A stretch of 33,499 nt of DNA from Streptomyces sp. SID4985 (GCF_009863025.1 NZ_WWIR01000321.1:1-33499); one strand, 5' to 3'. Numbered from the stretch's first letter, positions 15,642-23,370 are shown. The notes: generated from the letters alone by a model not told the origin. A program made the numbers and translations.

Positions 15642-16958
15642 GTGGGGGCGGCTGACGAGATCGACGGTTTCGCTGCGCTGTTACGCGAGTTGAAGCAACG
15701 CTCCGGGCTGAGTTACGAAGCTCTGGCGAAACGTGCGCACATGAGCACCTCGACGCTGCACCGGTACTGCAAGGGGGAGGGCGTACCCGCCGACTACGCG
15801 GTCCTCTCCCGCTTCGCCCGCCTGTGCCGGGCGACCCCCGAGGAACTGGTCGAGCTGCACCGGCGCTGGGTCCTGGCCGACGCGGCACGGGAACGCGGCC
15901 GCCGGGCCACGACGGACCCGGCATCGGCCTCGGCAACGGACTTGGCACCGGACCCGGCACCGGCCTCGGCATCCGACTTGGCGCCCGCGCCGGAGACCGC
16001 GCCCCCGCCCAGTTCGGCGGACGAGCCCGTGGTCACCCCCACCCCCCGCCCGCCACTCCTCCGCACCGCCCGCAAACGATGGATCCCGATCGCCGCGGCC
16101 GTAGCCGTCGTCGTCGCCGTGTCCACCGCGCTCGTGCTCGACCCGAAGGACTGGGGAGCGCAGCCGACGGCGAAAACCCGTCCGACCGGCACCGGCACCG
16201 TGACCGCCTCCGCCCCCGCACCACACCCATCGGGGTCGTCGTCGGCGTCGCCGTCCGAACGGTCGAGCAGCTCCCTGGCCCCGGCCTCCGAAAAGCCCGC
16301 CGCCAAGGCACCGGCACCCGGCACGAGCCCGACCCGCACCACCCACCCCACCCCCGCCGTCCCCCTCACGGTGAGCACCCGCACCTACGGCTGGGACGAC
16401 CCCCAGTGCGAGGCGAAGTACCTGATCAACCGCCCTCCCGCCCAAGTGGCGCCCCCGGTGATGGGACAGGACGTGCCGGGCTGGGTGACGGCGCACGGTG
16501 CCGTCGCCGCCGACGAGCAGCGGGTCGCGCTGACCGTCCAGGGCACCGGTGACGAAACCGTCGTCATCGAGTCGCTGCACGTCGTCGTGGTCGACTCGGG
16601 CGCACCGCCCGCCTGGAACGCGTACCTGGGCTCATCGGGCTGCGGCGGGGGCGTGGAGACGAGGTCCTTCGACACGGATCTCGACGCCGTCCACCCCGTC
16701 ATCGTGCCGAAGGCCGGCCAGCGCGGCTTCCCCTACAAGGTCAGCCGGTCCGACCCCGAGGTCCTCTACATCACCGCCCACGCGGACGCCCACGACGTGA
16801 GGTGGTACGCGGACCTCCAGTGGAACAGCGGCGGCCGCCAGGGCACCATCCGCATCAGCGACCACGGCATCCCCTTCCGCACCAGCGGCAGCCGGGGGCG
16901 CCCGGTCTACGAGTACCTGGTCGGCGGCACCCACTGGTACAGGAACGCCGAGAACTGA
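15642..16958 (+). CDS. XRE-type helix-turn-helix protein with single membrane segment and external domain
   Basis: 438 residues; GTG 15642 preceded by a GGGG site. An N-terminal XRE domain (about 9-68) has LRELKQRSGLSYEALAKRAHMSTSTLHRYCKG. Residues 90-140 are an Ala/Pro/Ser/Asp-rich linker with DLAP repeats. One membrane helix (about 146-165, IPIAAAVAVVVAVSTALVL) places the rest outside; a Ser/Thr/Pro-rich spacer (170-245) leads to an external domain of about 190 residues with QCEAKYLINRPPAQV and GCGGG, unrecognised. The layout resembles membrane-tethered regulators (RodZ or anti-sigma-like) that pass an external signal to DNA or to a cytosolic partner. Ligand and targets unknown. Confidence 0.85.
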   Translation: MGAADEIDGFAALLRELKQRSGLSYEALAKRAHMSTSTLHRYCKGEGVPADYAVLSRFARLCRATPEELVELHRRWVLADAARERGRRATTDPASASATDLAPDPAPASASDLAPAPETAPPPSSADEPVVTPTPRPPLLRTARKRWIPIAAAVAVVVAVSTALVLDPKDWGAQPTAKTRPTGTGTVTASAPAPHPSGSSSASPSERSSSSLAPASEKPAAKAPAPGTSPTRTTHPTPAVPLTVSTRTYGWDDPQCEAKYLINRPPAQVAPPVMGQDVPGWVTAHGAVAADEQRVALTVQGTGDETVVIESLHVVVVDSGAPPAWNAYLGSSGCGGGVETRSFDTDLDAVHPVIVPKAGQRGFPYKVSRSDPEVLYITAHADAHDVRWYADLQWNSGGRQGTIRISDHGIPFRTSGSRGRPVYEYLVGGTHWYRNAEN

Positions 16959-16982
16959 CCCCAGGACGACAGACGACGACAG

Positions 16983-17021
16983 ACGGCGAGGGCCCGGGTC
17001 GACGACCCGGGCCCTCGCCGT
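16983..17021. terminator. Bidirectional terminator hairpin
   Basis: Perfect 18-bp stem (arms 16983-17000 and 17004-17021, ACGGCGAGGGCCCGGGTC) with a 3-nt GAC loop between two convergent genes. Confidence 0.85.
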
Positions 17022-17036
17022 GTACCACCGTGATCG

Positions 17037-18485
17037 TCAGCCGACCGGCACCGGCACCGGCACCGGCACCGTCACGGTACGGATCTCGCCGTACGGCGAG
17101 TAGTTCCCGGCCGCGTCGTAGGAACGGGCCCGGTACTCGTAGCCGCGCCCGTCGGACGGCAGCGGGTCGCAGACGGTGGCCATGGCGGTGTAGGAGCGCG
17201 GCGCGTAGTCCTGGTGCAGGACGACCGACCAGGTGTCCGCCGTCGCCTCGCGGCGCTCGATCTCGAAGCCGGTGAAGTCGCGGATCGGGGCCGGGGTGCC
17301 GTCCTCGGCGGTCGCCCGGACGCCGCCCGTGCAGATACCGAGGGTCAGGTCGGGGGCGCGGTAGGGGGCGATGCCGTCGGGGATCCCGAGCCACAGCTCA
17401 TTGGCGGCCAGGGCGTCGAGCCCCTTCGCGCCGTAGGTGGTGGTGCCGCCGTCGTTGGTGACGAGGACGCGGTAGTGACGCCACTCGCCGTCGGGGGTGA
17501 CGGGGTTAGTGGTCCACGTGTGGCCCTTGGTGGTGCCGAGCGGGACCCAGGCGTAGGAGCCGTTCACCAGGTCGTTGCTCAGGACCGTGTAGTGGTCGAA
17601 CTGCGGCTCCGTGTTCTGCGGCCAGTTCAGCGTGACCCTGCCGGTCACCCTGTCGTACGTGCCGGTCAGGGACGTGACGATCGGCAGCGGCCGGACGATG
17701 GTGTCCGCGCTGCCCGACGAGGTGTTGGCCGCCTTGTCCGTGGCGCGGACCTCGTAGTAGTACGGCGTGCGGTCGTCCGGGTTCACGAGGGGATCGGTGT
17801 AGCTGCGGGCGGTGGTCGTGGCGACCTTCGTCCAGGCGCTGGAGCTCGCCGTACGCCGGTAGAGCGCGTAACTCGCCAGATCCATCTCCTTGTTGGCGGA
17901 CCAGGAGACGGTCGTCCTGCGGGTGGTGGTGTTGTAGGCGGTCTTGACGCCGGTGGGCGCGAGCGGCTTCGTCCTGTCGTACCTGGCCGAAGTGCGGGGC
18001 GCGTACGTGTACTTGACCTTCGCGGCGTCGCTCCAGTTCACGTGGTCGACGCGGATGGTGTGCCTGCCCGAGGGGACGGTGAGGTTGACGCTCTTGGCGC
18101 GGGCGGTGTTGCCCGTGCCCGTCCACAGGTCGATCTTGCGGACGTTGTCGAGGTAGACGCGGACCCCGTCGGTGGCGGAGACGGCGAACGTGAACGGGCC
18201 GCCGGAGCCGAAGTCGCGGGTCACCGACCAGCGGACACCGAAGTTGTCCGCGGGCATGCCGGAGAAGGGCCTGCCCGACCAGTTCTGGTCGATGGCCCCG
18301 TCGCAGTCGGTCCGCACCGGCGAGCCCGAGAACGAGGTGTTCTTGAAGAACGTCCGCTGGTAGACGTTGGCCGAACAGGTCACACCGGCCGCTGCCGCCT
18401 GCGGGGCGGCCGCGAGCAGGGTGCCGAGGACGACGGCGGACATGGCACCACCGGTCATGGCGGCGACGAGATTCTTCTGGCGCAC
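17037..18485 (-). CDS. Secreted PA14 / fibronectin type III protein
   Basis: 482 residues; GTG 18485 with AAAGG upstream. Signal peptide: RQKNLVAAMTGGAMSAVVLG then AAAPQAAAA, cleavage near residue 33. A PA14-like domain (about 36-165) shows YQRTFFKNTSFSGSP, the RPFSGMPADNFGVRWS turn, and GVRVYLDNVRKIDLW; PA14 domains often bind carbohydrate. Two or more FN3-like modules follow (KEMDLASYALYRRT, YYYEVRATDKAANTSS; PQFDHYTVLS; FTGFEIERREATADTW, YEYRARSYDAAGNYSPYG). The C-terminus ends in a (VP)n repeat. No catalytic domain was seen, so it is probably a binding or adhesive exoprotein. Confidence 0.86.
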   Translation of the reverse strand: MRQKNLVAAMTGGAMSAVVLGTLLAAAPQAAAAGVTCSANVYQRTFFKNTSFSGSPVRTDCDGAIDQNWSGRPFSGMPADNFGVRWSVTRDFGSGGPFTFAVSATDGVRVYLDNVRKIDLWTGTGNTARAKSVNLTVPSGRHTIRVDHVNWSDAAKVKYTYAPRTSARYDRTKPLAPTGVKTAYNTTTRRTTVSWSANKEMDLASYALYRRTASSSAWTKVATTTARSYTDPLVNPDDRTPYYYEVRATDKAANTSSGSADTIVRPLPIVTSLTGTYDRVTGRVTLNWPQNTEPQFDHYTVLSNDLVNGSYAWVPLGTTKGHTWTTNPVTPDGEWRHYRVLVTNDGGTTTYGAKGLDALAANELWLGIPDGIAPYRAPDLTLGICTGGVRATAEDGTPAPIRDFTGFEIERREATADTWSVVLHQDYAPRSYTAMATVCDPLPSDGRGYEYRARSYDAAGNYSPYGEIRTVTVPVPVPVPVG

Positions 18486-18592
18486 GGGGACCTTTCACGC
18501 TGTGCGGGCAGGCGTACGGCGTGGAGACCCACCAGGCGGGAGGAAGGTTGCACGCCGCGCCCGGCGGCCCGCACACCCGCCGGGCTCCGGGC

Positions 18593-18598
18593 TAACAT
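18593..18598 (+). promoter_or_regulatory. Candidate -10 element for the dehydratase transcript
   Basis: TAACAT, followed by 6 nt and then a GTG at 18605 at the expected transcription start. No -35 match was seen, so this is tentative. Confidence 0.35.
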
Positions 18599-18604
18599 CG
18601 CCGG

Positions 18605-18700
18605 GTGTTGAGTGAAGGCCGCCTCGTGAGTCCCCCGGTACCGGAAGGCCGACGGCTCGTCGCGGATGTCGGCCACGGCAAGGTGTGGGTCCCGGCATGA
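18605..18700 (+). CDS. Possible 31-aa upstream ORF coupled to the dehydratase
   Basis: Open frame from GTG 18605 (VLSEGRLVSPPVPEGRR then LVADVGHGKVWVPA) whose TGA overlaps the dehydratase ATG as ATGA. A -10-like TAACAT at the right distance would make it leaderless. It may be a coupling or leader peptide; no similarity is recognised and chance is possible. Confidence 0.3.
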   Translation: MLSEGRLVSPPVPEGRRLVADVGHGKVWVPA

Positions 18701-19650
18701 GGAGGGTCCTGATCACCGGCGGGGCCGGTTTCATCGGTTCGCACCTGGTGCGGACGGTTCTCGCGCCGGATCGGCCGCTCGGCGAGGTGCGGGTGACCGT
18801 GCTGGACAGCCTGACCTACGCCGGGAACCCGGAGAACCTGGACGCCGTGCGGCATCATCCGGGGTTCCGTTTCGTACGGGGGGACATCACCGACGCGGTG
18901 GTGGTCGACCGGCTGATGGCCGAGCACGACGCCGTGGTCCACCTGGCGGCCGAGTCGCATGTGGACCGTTCCATCGCCGCCGCCCACGCCTTCGTCCACA
19001 CCAATGTGCTGGGCACGCAGACCCTGCTGGACGCCGCGCTGCGGCACGGCACGGAGCCGTTCGTGCACGTGTCGACGGACGAGGTGTACGGCTCCGTGCC
19101 GTTCGGCAGCGCGACCGAGCAGCACCCGCTGGCGCCCAGCTCGGCCTACTCCGCGTCCAAGGCGTCCAGCGACCTGCTGGCCCTCGCCTGCCACCGCACC
19201 CACGGCCTCGACGTACGCGTCACCCGCTGCTCCAACAACTACGGCCCCTTCCAGTACCCGGAAAAGCTGATCCCCCGCTTCGTCACCCGGTTGCTGCGGG
19301 GCGAGAACGTCCCGCTGTACGGCGACGGCGAGAACGTCCGGGACTGGCTCCACGTCGAAGACCACTGCCGCGGCCTGATCGCGGTGCTCACCCGGGGCCG
19401 TCCGGGCGAGGTCTACAACATCGGGGGCGGTACGGAACTGACCAACAAGGAACTGACCGGCGCCCTGCTCGCGGCCTGCGACGCCGGATGGGACCGGGTC
19501 GACCGGGTCGCCGACCGCAAGGGCCACGACCTCCGCTACTCCGTCGACTGGTCGAAGATCCACCGCGAACTCGGCTACGAACCGCGGCGCGACTTCGACT
19601 CCGGCCTCGCCGAGACGGTCGCCTGGTACCGCGAGCGCCACGCACCCTGA
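18697..19650 (+). CDS. rfbB: dTDP-glucose 4,6-dehydratase
   Basis: 317 residues from ATG 18697 (GTG 18685 in frame is an alternative). Extended SDR with GGAGFIGSHLVR for NAD binding, DSLTYAGNPENL, HLAAESHVDRSI, the active-site pair in VSTDEVYGS (Thr, Asp-Glu) and YSASKASSD (Tyr, Lys). RCSNNYGPFQYPEKLIPRF is diagnostic of RmlB/RfbB. It converts dTDP-glucose to dTDP-4-keto-6-deoxyglucose, the entry to rhamnose and antibiotic deoxysugars. The usual partners (thymidylyltransferase, epimerase, reductase) are not next to it, so the window does not show which sugar is made. The epimerase at 3406-4395 could use a related nucleotide sugar, but lies 14 kb away. Confidence 0.93.
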   Translation: MRRVLITGGAGFIGSHLVRTVLAPDRPLGEVRVTVLDSLTYAGNPENLDAVRHHPGFRFVRGDITDAVVVDRLMAEHDAVVHLAAESHVDRSIAAAHAFVHTNVLGTQTLLDAALRHGTEPFVHVSTDEVYGSVPFGSATEQHPLAPSSAYSASKASSDLLALACHRTHGLDVRVTRCSNNYGPFQYPEKLIPRFVTRLLRGENVPLYGDGENVRDWLHVEDHCRGLIAVLTRGRPGEVYNIGGGTELTNKELTGALLAACDAGWDRVDRVADRKGHDLRYSVDWSKIHRELGYEPRRDFDSGLAETVAWYRERHAP

Positions 19651-19679
19651 GCGCTGCTCGGCCGACCTGCGCGTACGGG

Positions 19680-20432
19680 TCAGAAGGGCGGTTCGAGATC
19701 GCCGCGGCCATCGCTGTGCGGCCCCCGGTCCTCGGCCTTCTCCATCTCCGAAAGAGGCTCCGGACCTGGCGGATGGTGGCCCCATGCTTCGAGGGCCCTC
19801 CACGCGACGCGACGGTTGGGGTCGTCGCCGCTGGTGTCCAGGACACGCCGCGCGTGCACGGCGAGGTGGTCACGGTGCGCGGCGAGCGCGGGATGTTCGG
19901 CGAGGAGGAGCGCGGCGACGGCGGCGGCTTCGAACACCTCCTCGTGGCTGTCCTCCAGGAAGGGCGCGACGGCCCCGTAGAGCATCGGGCGCAGGTCCCG
20001 GAAGGCCGCCACGGTGGTGCCGCGGGTGAGGAAGCCGGGGACGTACTCCTCGTTGCGGGCGACGATCTCGTCGGAGGCGTCGTGAAGCGTGGAAGCCAGC
20101 CAGCCCAGCAACGTCGCGCGGAGGGGGCTGTCGCGATAGGGCCGCCGCGTCATGGCCGCCGGGTGGGCGAGGATGCCGGCTACATACATGGCGGCGGGGC
20201 CGGTGGCTTCGTAAATGGTGTTCTGATGGCCGACCAGCTCCCCCAGCTCCCACAACGTGGTGACCTGAACCCTGGGATCAGGCTCCAAGAGCCGCGTCAG
20301 CACCTCGGGAAGCTCCACACCGGACCCGAAAGCCGTCTGAAGCGAACCCCAGTCGGTCTCCGCCAGGACCACCTGGCAGGGCGGCAAGTCAGCCTCGCGG
20401 GGCGCCCCGGCAGGAAAACGGCTGTGGTTCAC
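19680..20432 (-). CDS. Hypothetical helical protein
   Basis: 250 residues from GTG 20432; no strong ribosome site. No family is recognised. The sequence is almost wholly helical with paired amphipathic stretches (LPEVLTRLLEPDPRVQVTTL, ATLLGWLASTLHDASDEIV, RDLRPMLYGAVAPFLEDS, EEVFEAAAVAALLLAEHPAL, RRVAWRALEAWG), a spacing that recalls HEAT-like repeats. No signal peptide or membrane segment, so probably cytosolic. It borders the displaced tRNA-Gly end and was the original neighbour of the tRNA gene before the island entered. Codon use looks like the core genome. Confidence 0.75.
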   Translation of the reverse strand: MNHSRFPAGAPREADLPPCQVVLAETDWGSLQTAFGSGVELPEVLTRLLEPDPRVQVTTLWELGELVGHQNTIYEATGPAAMYVAGILAHPAAMTRRPYRDSPLRATLLGWLASTLHDASDEIVARNEEYVPGFLTRGTTVAAFRDLRPMLYGAVAPFLEDSHEEVFEAAAVAALLLAEHPALAAHRDHLAVHARRVLDTSGDDPNRRVAWRALEAWGHHPPGPEPLSEMEKAEDRGPHSDGRGDLEPPF

Positions 20433-20458
20433 GGACCAAACCTAGACCGGACGTCAGC

Positions 20459-20489
20459 AAAAAGGCCCGGGTCGATGACCTGGGCCTTT
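20459..20489 (-). terminator. Original tRNA-Gly terminator, now separated from the intact gene
   Basis: Minus strand: 13-nt arms (20489-20477 and 20473-20461) with one G-U pair and a GAT loop, then TTTTT (20463-20459). It sits right after the displaced tRNA 3' end; the copy beside the intact gene (25077-25108) is less perfect. Confidence 0.7.
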
Positions 20490-20493
20490 GTCG

Positions 20494-20540
20494 TGGAGCG
20501 GGTGACGAGAATCGAACTCGCGCTCTCAGCTTGGGAAGCT
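20494..20540 (-). repeat. Displaced tRNA-Gly 3' half: left attachment site of the island
   Basis: 47 nt identical to 25112-25158 of the intact tRNA-Gly, from the CCA end to the anticodon stem. Identity stops at 20540, where the intact gene continues with its D-arm. The flank 20455-20493 also matches 25073-25111 except for four bases. Confidence 0.9.
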
Positions 20541-20621
20541 AGGCTCTTCTGGCGGGAGTTGCTGCACTGAGCTGCGGCGAAGTGGCGAAGCGGCTTGCCT
20601 GACCGCCGGCTTGGTCCCTCG

Positions 20622-20665
20622 GTTCCCCGTGGTTCCCCGCACGATCTAGCACGGTTGTGGCACGG
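20622..20665 (+). repeat. 44-bp motif, copy A (candidate integrase arm-site region)
   Basis: Ungapped match to 21669-21712 with only a few mismatches, beginning GTTCCCCGTGGTTCCCCGC and ending GGCACGG. It contains the tandem GGTTCCCC-GT-GGTTCCCC. It lies 82 bp from the left att core. Similar tandem repeats occur beside attachment sites of Streptomyces integrative elements (recalled). Confidence 0.6.
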
Positions 20666-20837
20666 GTATCGGACGCTGCGGTTGCGACAGCGAGCCTCCG
20701 GATCGATCAAGCGCTGAAGAGCAGCAGATACAGCGAATGGCGGCCTCCGCCCAGCACTATCGGCGACCATGGGACGATCCGAAGAGGTTGTACGAGAGGC
20801 ATCAACTCATCGGGCGCGAGCCACACGGGAGCTGACA

Positions 20838-21488
20838 GTGGACCCTCAAACGACCGGGGCGCTTCTCGCTGGCGGATTTGCCCTTGTGGGCAGTTTCGGA
20901 GGCGTGCTCATCAGCGGAAGCCTTGCTCGACGCGCGGATGAGAGACGTCTGGCGGCAGAAGACGAGCGTCGCTGGCTGACTGATCGGCGGGCGAGCTACT
21001 CAAGCTATCTTGGGCTTGCCGAGTCGATGTTGAAGGAGATCGACAGTGTGGCGGCCTTCTTGTCGTACGACGGCGAGCAGCCGATCGCCGACGACGACGA
21101 GGAGTTGATCGTCGAGGGGTTGGCTGACTACCTTGTGAAGTGGGACGAGGCTCTTCAGCCAGCGTTGGGAGAGGTGGAACTGCTGGCAACCCCGGGGGTG
21201 GCAGATCTTGCGGGCAGGGTGTCGGGCGCGCTCCTGGAATTGACTAGCTATGTCGAGACTCGACGTGCGTTTACGGAGTACTACCCATCCTGGTTCCAGG
21301 CCCAAGACCTGGTGGAGGTGCTGAAGAACGCCATGCGCGTCGAACTCGGTGTTTCCGCAACGCTCCGGGACGCGACGCTCGGCCGTCGGTCGGCAGAGTG
21401 GCCCTGGCTCCCTGACCGGCCACCTCGTGAGGCCTATTTCCAAGGGCACAGTAGACATGACTCACCGAGGCCTAGCGGCTCGCCCTGA
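20838..21488 (+). CDS. Hypothetical protein with N-terminal membrane anchor and coiled coil
   Basis: 216 residues from GTG 20838, chosen for the GGGAG site seven nt upstream and because it places the membrane segment at the N-terminus. VDPQTTGALLAGGFALVGSF then GGVLISGSLARRADER gives one helix (about 7-28) with the positive side in the cytosol. A charged helical stretch (ADERRLAAEDERRWLTDRR) probably forms a coiled coil, followed by a helical domain (SYSSYLGLAESMLKEI). Family not named; proteins of this build are frequent in Streptomyces mobile regions. First gene inside the island; no partner on the same strand nearby. Confidence 0.75.
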   Translation: MDPQTTGALLAGGFALVGSFGGVLISGSLARRADERRLAAEDERRWLTDRRASYSSYLGLAESMLKEIDSVAAFLSYDGEQPIADDDEELIVEGLADYLVKWDEALQPALGEVELLATPGVADLAGRVSGALLELTSYVETRRAFTEYYPSWFQAQDLVEVLKNAMRVELGVSATLRDATLGRRSAEWPWLPDRPPREAYFQGHSRHDSPRPSGSP

Positions 21489-21533
21489 CGGCCGGCCGCT
21501 CAGTAGCCGTCGCCACGTCGGCCAAACTGGCCG

Positions 21534-21586
21534 GAAAACCGTCTTGGCAGCGATGTCACCGTGGGTTCAAATCCCATCGCCTCCGC
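21534..21586 (+). pseudogene. 3' half of a tRNA-Ser(UGA) gene
   Basis: GAAAACCGTC, a variable-arm-like GGCAGCGATGTCACC, the T-arm GTGGGTTCAAATCCCAT and the acceptor end CGCCTCCGC follow the 3' half of a Streptomyces tRNA-Ser from the anticodon loop onward. The 5' half is absent, so it cannot make a tRNA. It is probably the att footprint of another integrated element. Confidence 0.72.
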
Positions 21587-21598
21587 ACTGTGAGCAGC

Positions 21599-21642
21599 GA
21601 GAACAGCCCCTGACCTGGATGCTTCGGGCGGGGGCCGTTCTC
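21599..21642 (+). terminator. Terminator-like hairpin after the tRNA-Ser remnant
   Basis: Arms GAGAACAGCCCC (21599-21610) and GGGGCCGTTCTC (21631-21642), 11 of 12 paired, 20-nt loop; the flank of the original tRNA gene probably moved with it. Confidence 0.55.
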
Positions 21643-21668
21643 GGGTCCGCGCGCTGTGGCTGCCCGCT

Positions 21669-21712
21669 GTTCCCCGTGGTTCCCCGCTCGATCGGGCACG
21701 GTTGGGGCACGG
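21669..21712 (+). repeat. 44-bp motif, copy B
   Basis: Second copy of the motif at 20622-20665, here about 80 bp past the tRNA-Ser remnant. The two copies in the same relation to two different tRNA remnants support an integrase-related role. The rest of 21489-21850 has no gene. Confidence 0.6.
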
Positions 21713-21850
21713 CCACCTTCTGATCCTTAGCTCTATGCGGATCCGGTCACGGGAGGTCGTAACGGCTGCCCTTCGTCTGCACCTGGACGCTGCCGGTCGG
21801 GGCCAGTTGCTGTGGTTGCGGTAATTCTCTGCTGTACGAGTGACGTTGTC

Positions 21851-22084
21851 TCACGGGTTCCGGATGAACAGACCCCAGCCCATCGCCCAGCTCTCTTCGC
21901 AGGTCGCATCTCGGATGAGCCTGTCTATCGAGAGGAACTGTGTCCCCTCGCCAGGCTGCCACCGAGCAGCCATGCACTCCTCGCACTCCAGCACGAGACG
22001 ATCCGATTCGACATCGACGCTGAAGACGATCAGGCCATTCGTGCACGTGCGGCACTCCAGGCCGCTGACGAATGGTTCAGCCAC
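21851..22084 (-). CDS. Small zinc-ribbon-like protein
   Basis: 77 residues; GTG 22084 with a strong GGGGAGG site 4 nt upstream. Two Cys pairs, CRTC (about 11-14) and CEEC (about 34-37), separated by a hydrophobic beta segment (NGLIVFSVDVESDRLVL), form a four-Cys zinc ribbon. A helical C-terminus follows with a further Cys in ATCEESWAMGWG. Family not named. It lies 256 bp downstream of the toxin gene on the same strand, inside the island; that gap has a TGTCAGC direct repeat (22262-22268, 22275-22281) and no other feature I can support. Confidence 0.7.
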   Translation of the reverse strand: MAEPFVSGLECRTCTNGLIVFSVDVESDRLVLECEECMAARWQPGEGTQFLSIDRLIRDATCEESWAMGWGLFIRNP

Positions 22085-22340
22085 CGCACCTCCCCCTCCT
22101 TGGCTGCTAGGAACCCCTCCAGCGTCCTCGCTGGTTCGAGGTCCGGCCTCATCCTTATCAGGTCGATCACAGACCCCCTGGAGGTCAGAGGGAGCCTAGC
22201 CTGGCGTCGGTGTGATGGCCGCTCAGGATCGTTCCCGTCCGGCCCCGTTCGCCCCTGTTGGTGTCAGCCGTTGATGTCAGCGAAAGGAGACACCATTGAC
22301 AGCATCGATGACAGACCCAAGGAAGCCTACTGACGAGCGG

Positions 22341-22727
22341 TCAAGCTCCGTTACTGTCCAACATGCCCAGGTATTGGGCTAGCCGGACCTGCACCTGGGA
22401 AAGCAAGCGACCCTCGATGGTGCCGAGCCGATCACCCAGCTTGTCCTTCATCAGAGGTTGGATTGCCGGCACCCGCACCCAGCACTTCTTGAGGACGCCC
22501 CCCTGCCCTTGGGCAAGTTGGATGTCATACCGCGTCCTACGGCTGGTCGAGCTTGAGATAGGACAGACGAGCACAAAGGGCCACTCGACGTCACTATTAG
22601 TGGTCGGTCCGGTCACAACAAGAACCGGACGCCGCGTTTCGTGCAGCTGACGGTCCTCGTCGGGGATGAGCCGAAGCTTGTCATCAGTGACGTAGTAGAC
22701 GCCACCCGAGTAAACAGGAACGATCAT
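22341..22727 (-). CDS. MazF/PemK-like toxin (probable endoribonuclease)
   Basis: 128 residues from ATG 22727, 7 nt past the stop of the upstream gene. Features of the CcdB/PemK fold: an initial beta strand VPVYSGGVYYVTDD, the RRPVLVVTG strand, PFVLVCPISSSTSRRTRYDI with the Thr/Ser of the active-site loop, and a C-terminal helix after GTIEGRLLSQVQVRLAQYLG, where MazF proteins have QIRTID-KRL. The loop between strands is longer than in MazF, and the usual RGEI N-terminus is replaced. It is the downstream partner of the Panacea/SocA-like gene. Toxin activity is inferred from fold and pairing, not shown. Confidence 0.68.
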   Translation of the reverse strand: MIVPVYSGGVYYVTDDKLRLIPDEDRQLHETRRPVLVVTGPTTNSDVEWPFVLVCPISSSTSRRTRYDIQLAQGQGGVLKKCWVRVPAIQPLMKDKLGDRLGTIEGRLLSQVQVRLAQYLGMLDSNGA

Positions 22728-22734
22728 GCGGCTC

Positions 22735-23370
22735 TCAGTCACCGTCCAGCATTTCGCCGGTGGCTTCCTTACGTAGCTCCGAGAGGGCGTCGATGTCTTC
22801 TGCCAGATCCTCGACAGCGCCGACTTCATCCTCGAGCGCTGGCATGGTGAGGGCAATGGCGCGCAGGCTTTGCAACGCAGGCTCAAGGTCAGGGAACGGC
22901 TCTCCCCCTGTCAGATCGAGGCGCACCTCCCTGCGCCCCAGCTTCTGCGCCTCCACCATGGGTGGCGTTTGGTAGGTCAGGTCTTTGAGCTGCGTGGCAG
23001 AGAGCTGCCCCTTTTCAGAGACGATCCGCTCGACGATCTCGGCGAACTTCTCATCGATCTCGACCTGAGGGGTCTCCGTGACCAGCACAAGCCGAACCTC
23101 TGGCGAGCCGAAGTAGTTGGTCGTCTCGCTGACACGCACGACGCCAGCAAGCTCAAGGTCGCCTTCGATCGCCCGCAAAACATCGCTGTACGGACCGAAG
23201 TGGCGCCATCGCCACTCAACGCCACTACCAGGGGCACACCCCTGCTGCACAGCTTGGAGGTCAGCGAGATACAGCAGCTTGGCAAGCTTGGTCCGATTGA
23301 CCAGCACACCGCTGGCGCGAGCAACCCGCAGCAGTTGCACCACTGCTGCCGATGTCCCTCGCATCGTCAT
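22735..23370 (-). CDS. Panacea/SocA-like (DUF4065-type) protein, probable antitoxin
   Basis: 211 residues from ATG 23370, preceded by GGGGG at 7-nt spacing; the frame is open 200 bp further but that part has atypical Cys-rich sequence and no ribosome site. The N-terminal domain has VNRTKLAKLLYLADL, then VEWRWRHFGPYS, matching the K-L-KLLY-A and GP-pattern of the SocA/Panacea fold. After it come a helical middle (IDEKFAEIVERIV) and an acidic C-terminus (EDEVGAVEDLAEDIDALSEL) that could wrap a basic toxin. Family knowledge: Panacea domains neutralise many unrelated toxins. The downstream MazF-like gene would be its partner. Confidence 0.55.
   Translation of the reverse strand: MTMRGTSAAVVQLLRVARASGVLVNRTKLAKLLYLADLQAVQQGCAPGSGVEWRWRHFGPYSDVLRAIEGDLELAGVVRVSETTNYFGSPEVRLVLVTETPQVEIDEKFAEIVERIVSEKGQLSATQLKDLTYQTPPMVEAQKLGRREVRLDLTGGEPFPDLEPALQSLRAIALTMPALEDEVGAVEDLAEDIDALSELRKEATGEMLDGD

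Noticed and set aside
22262..22333. Small plus-strand ORF ending DSIDDRPKEAY after a GGAG site
   Set aside because: Too short and without a clear start codon; it may be the end of a lost element gene, but cannot be supported.
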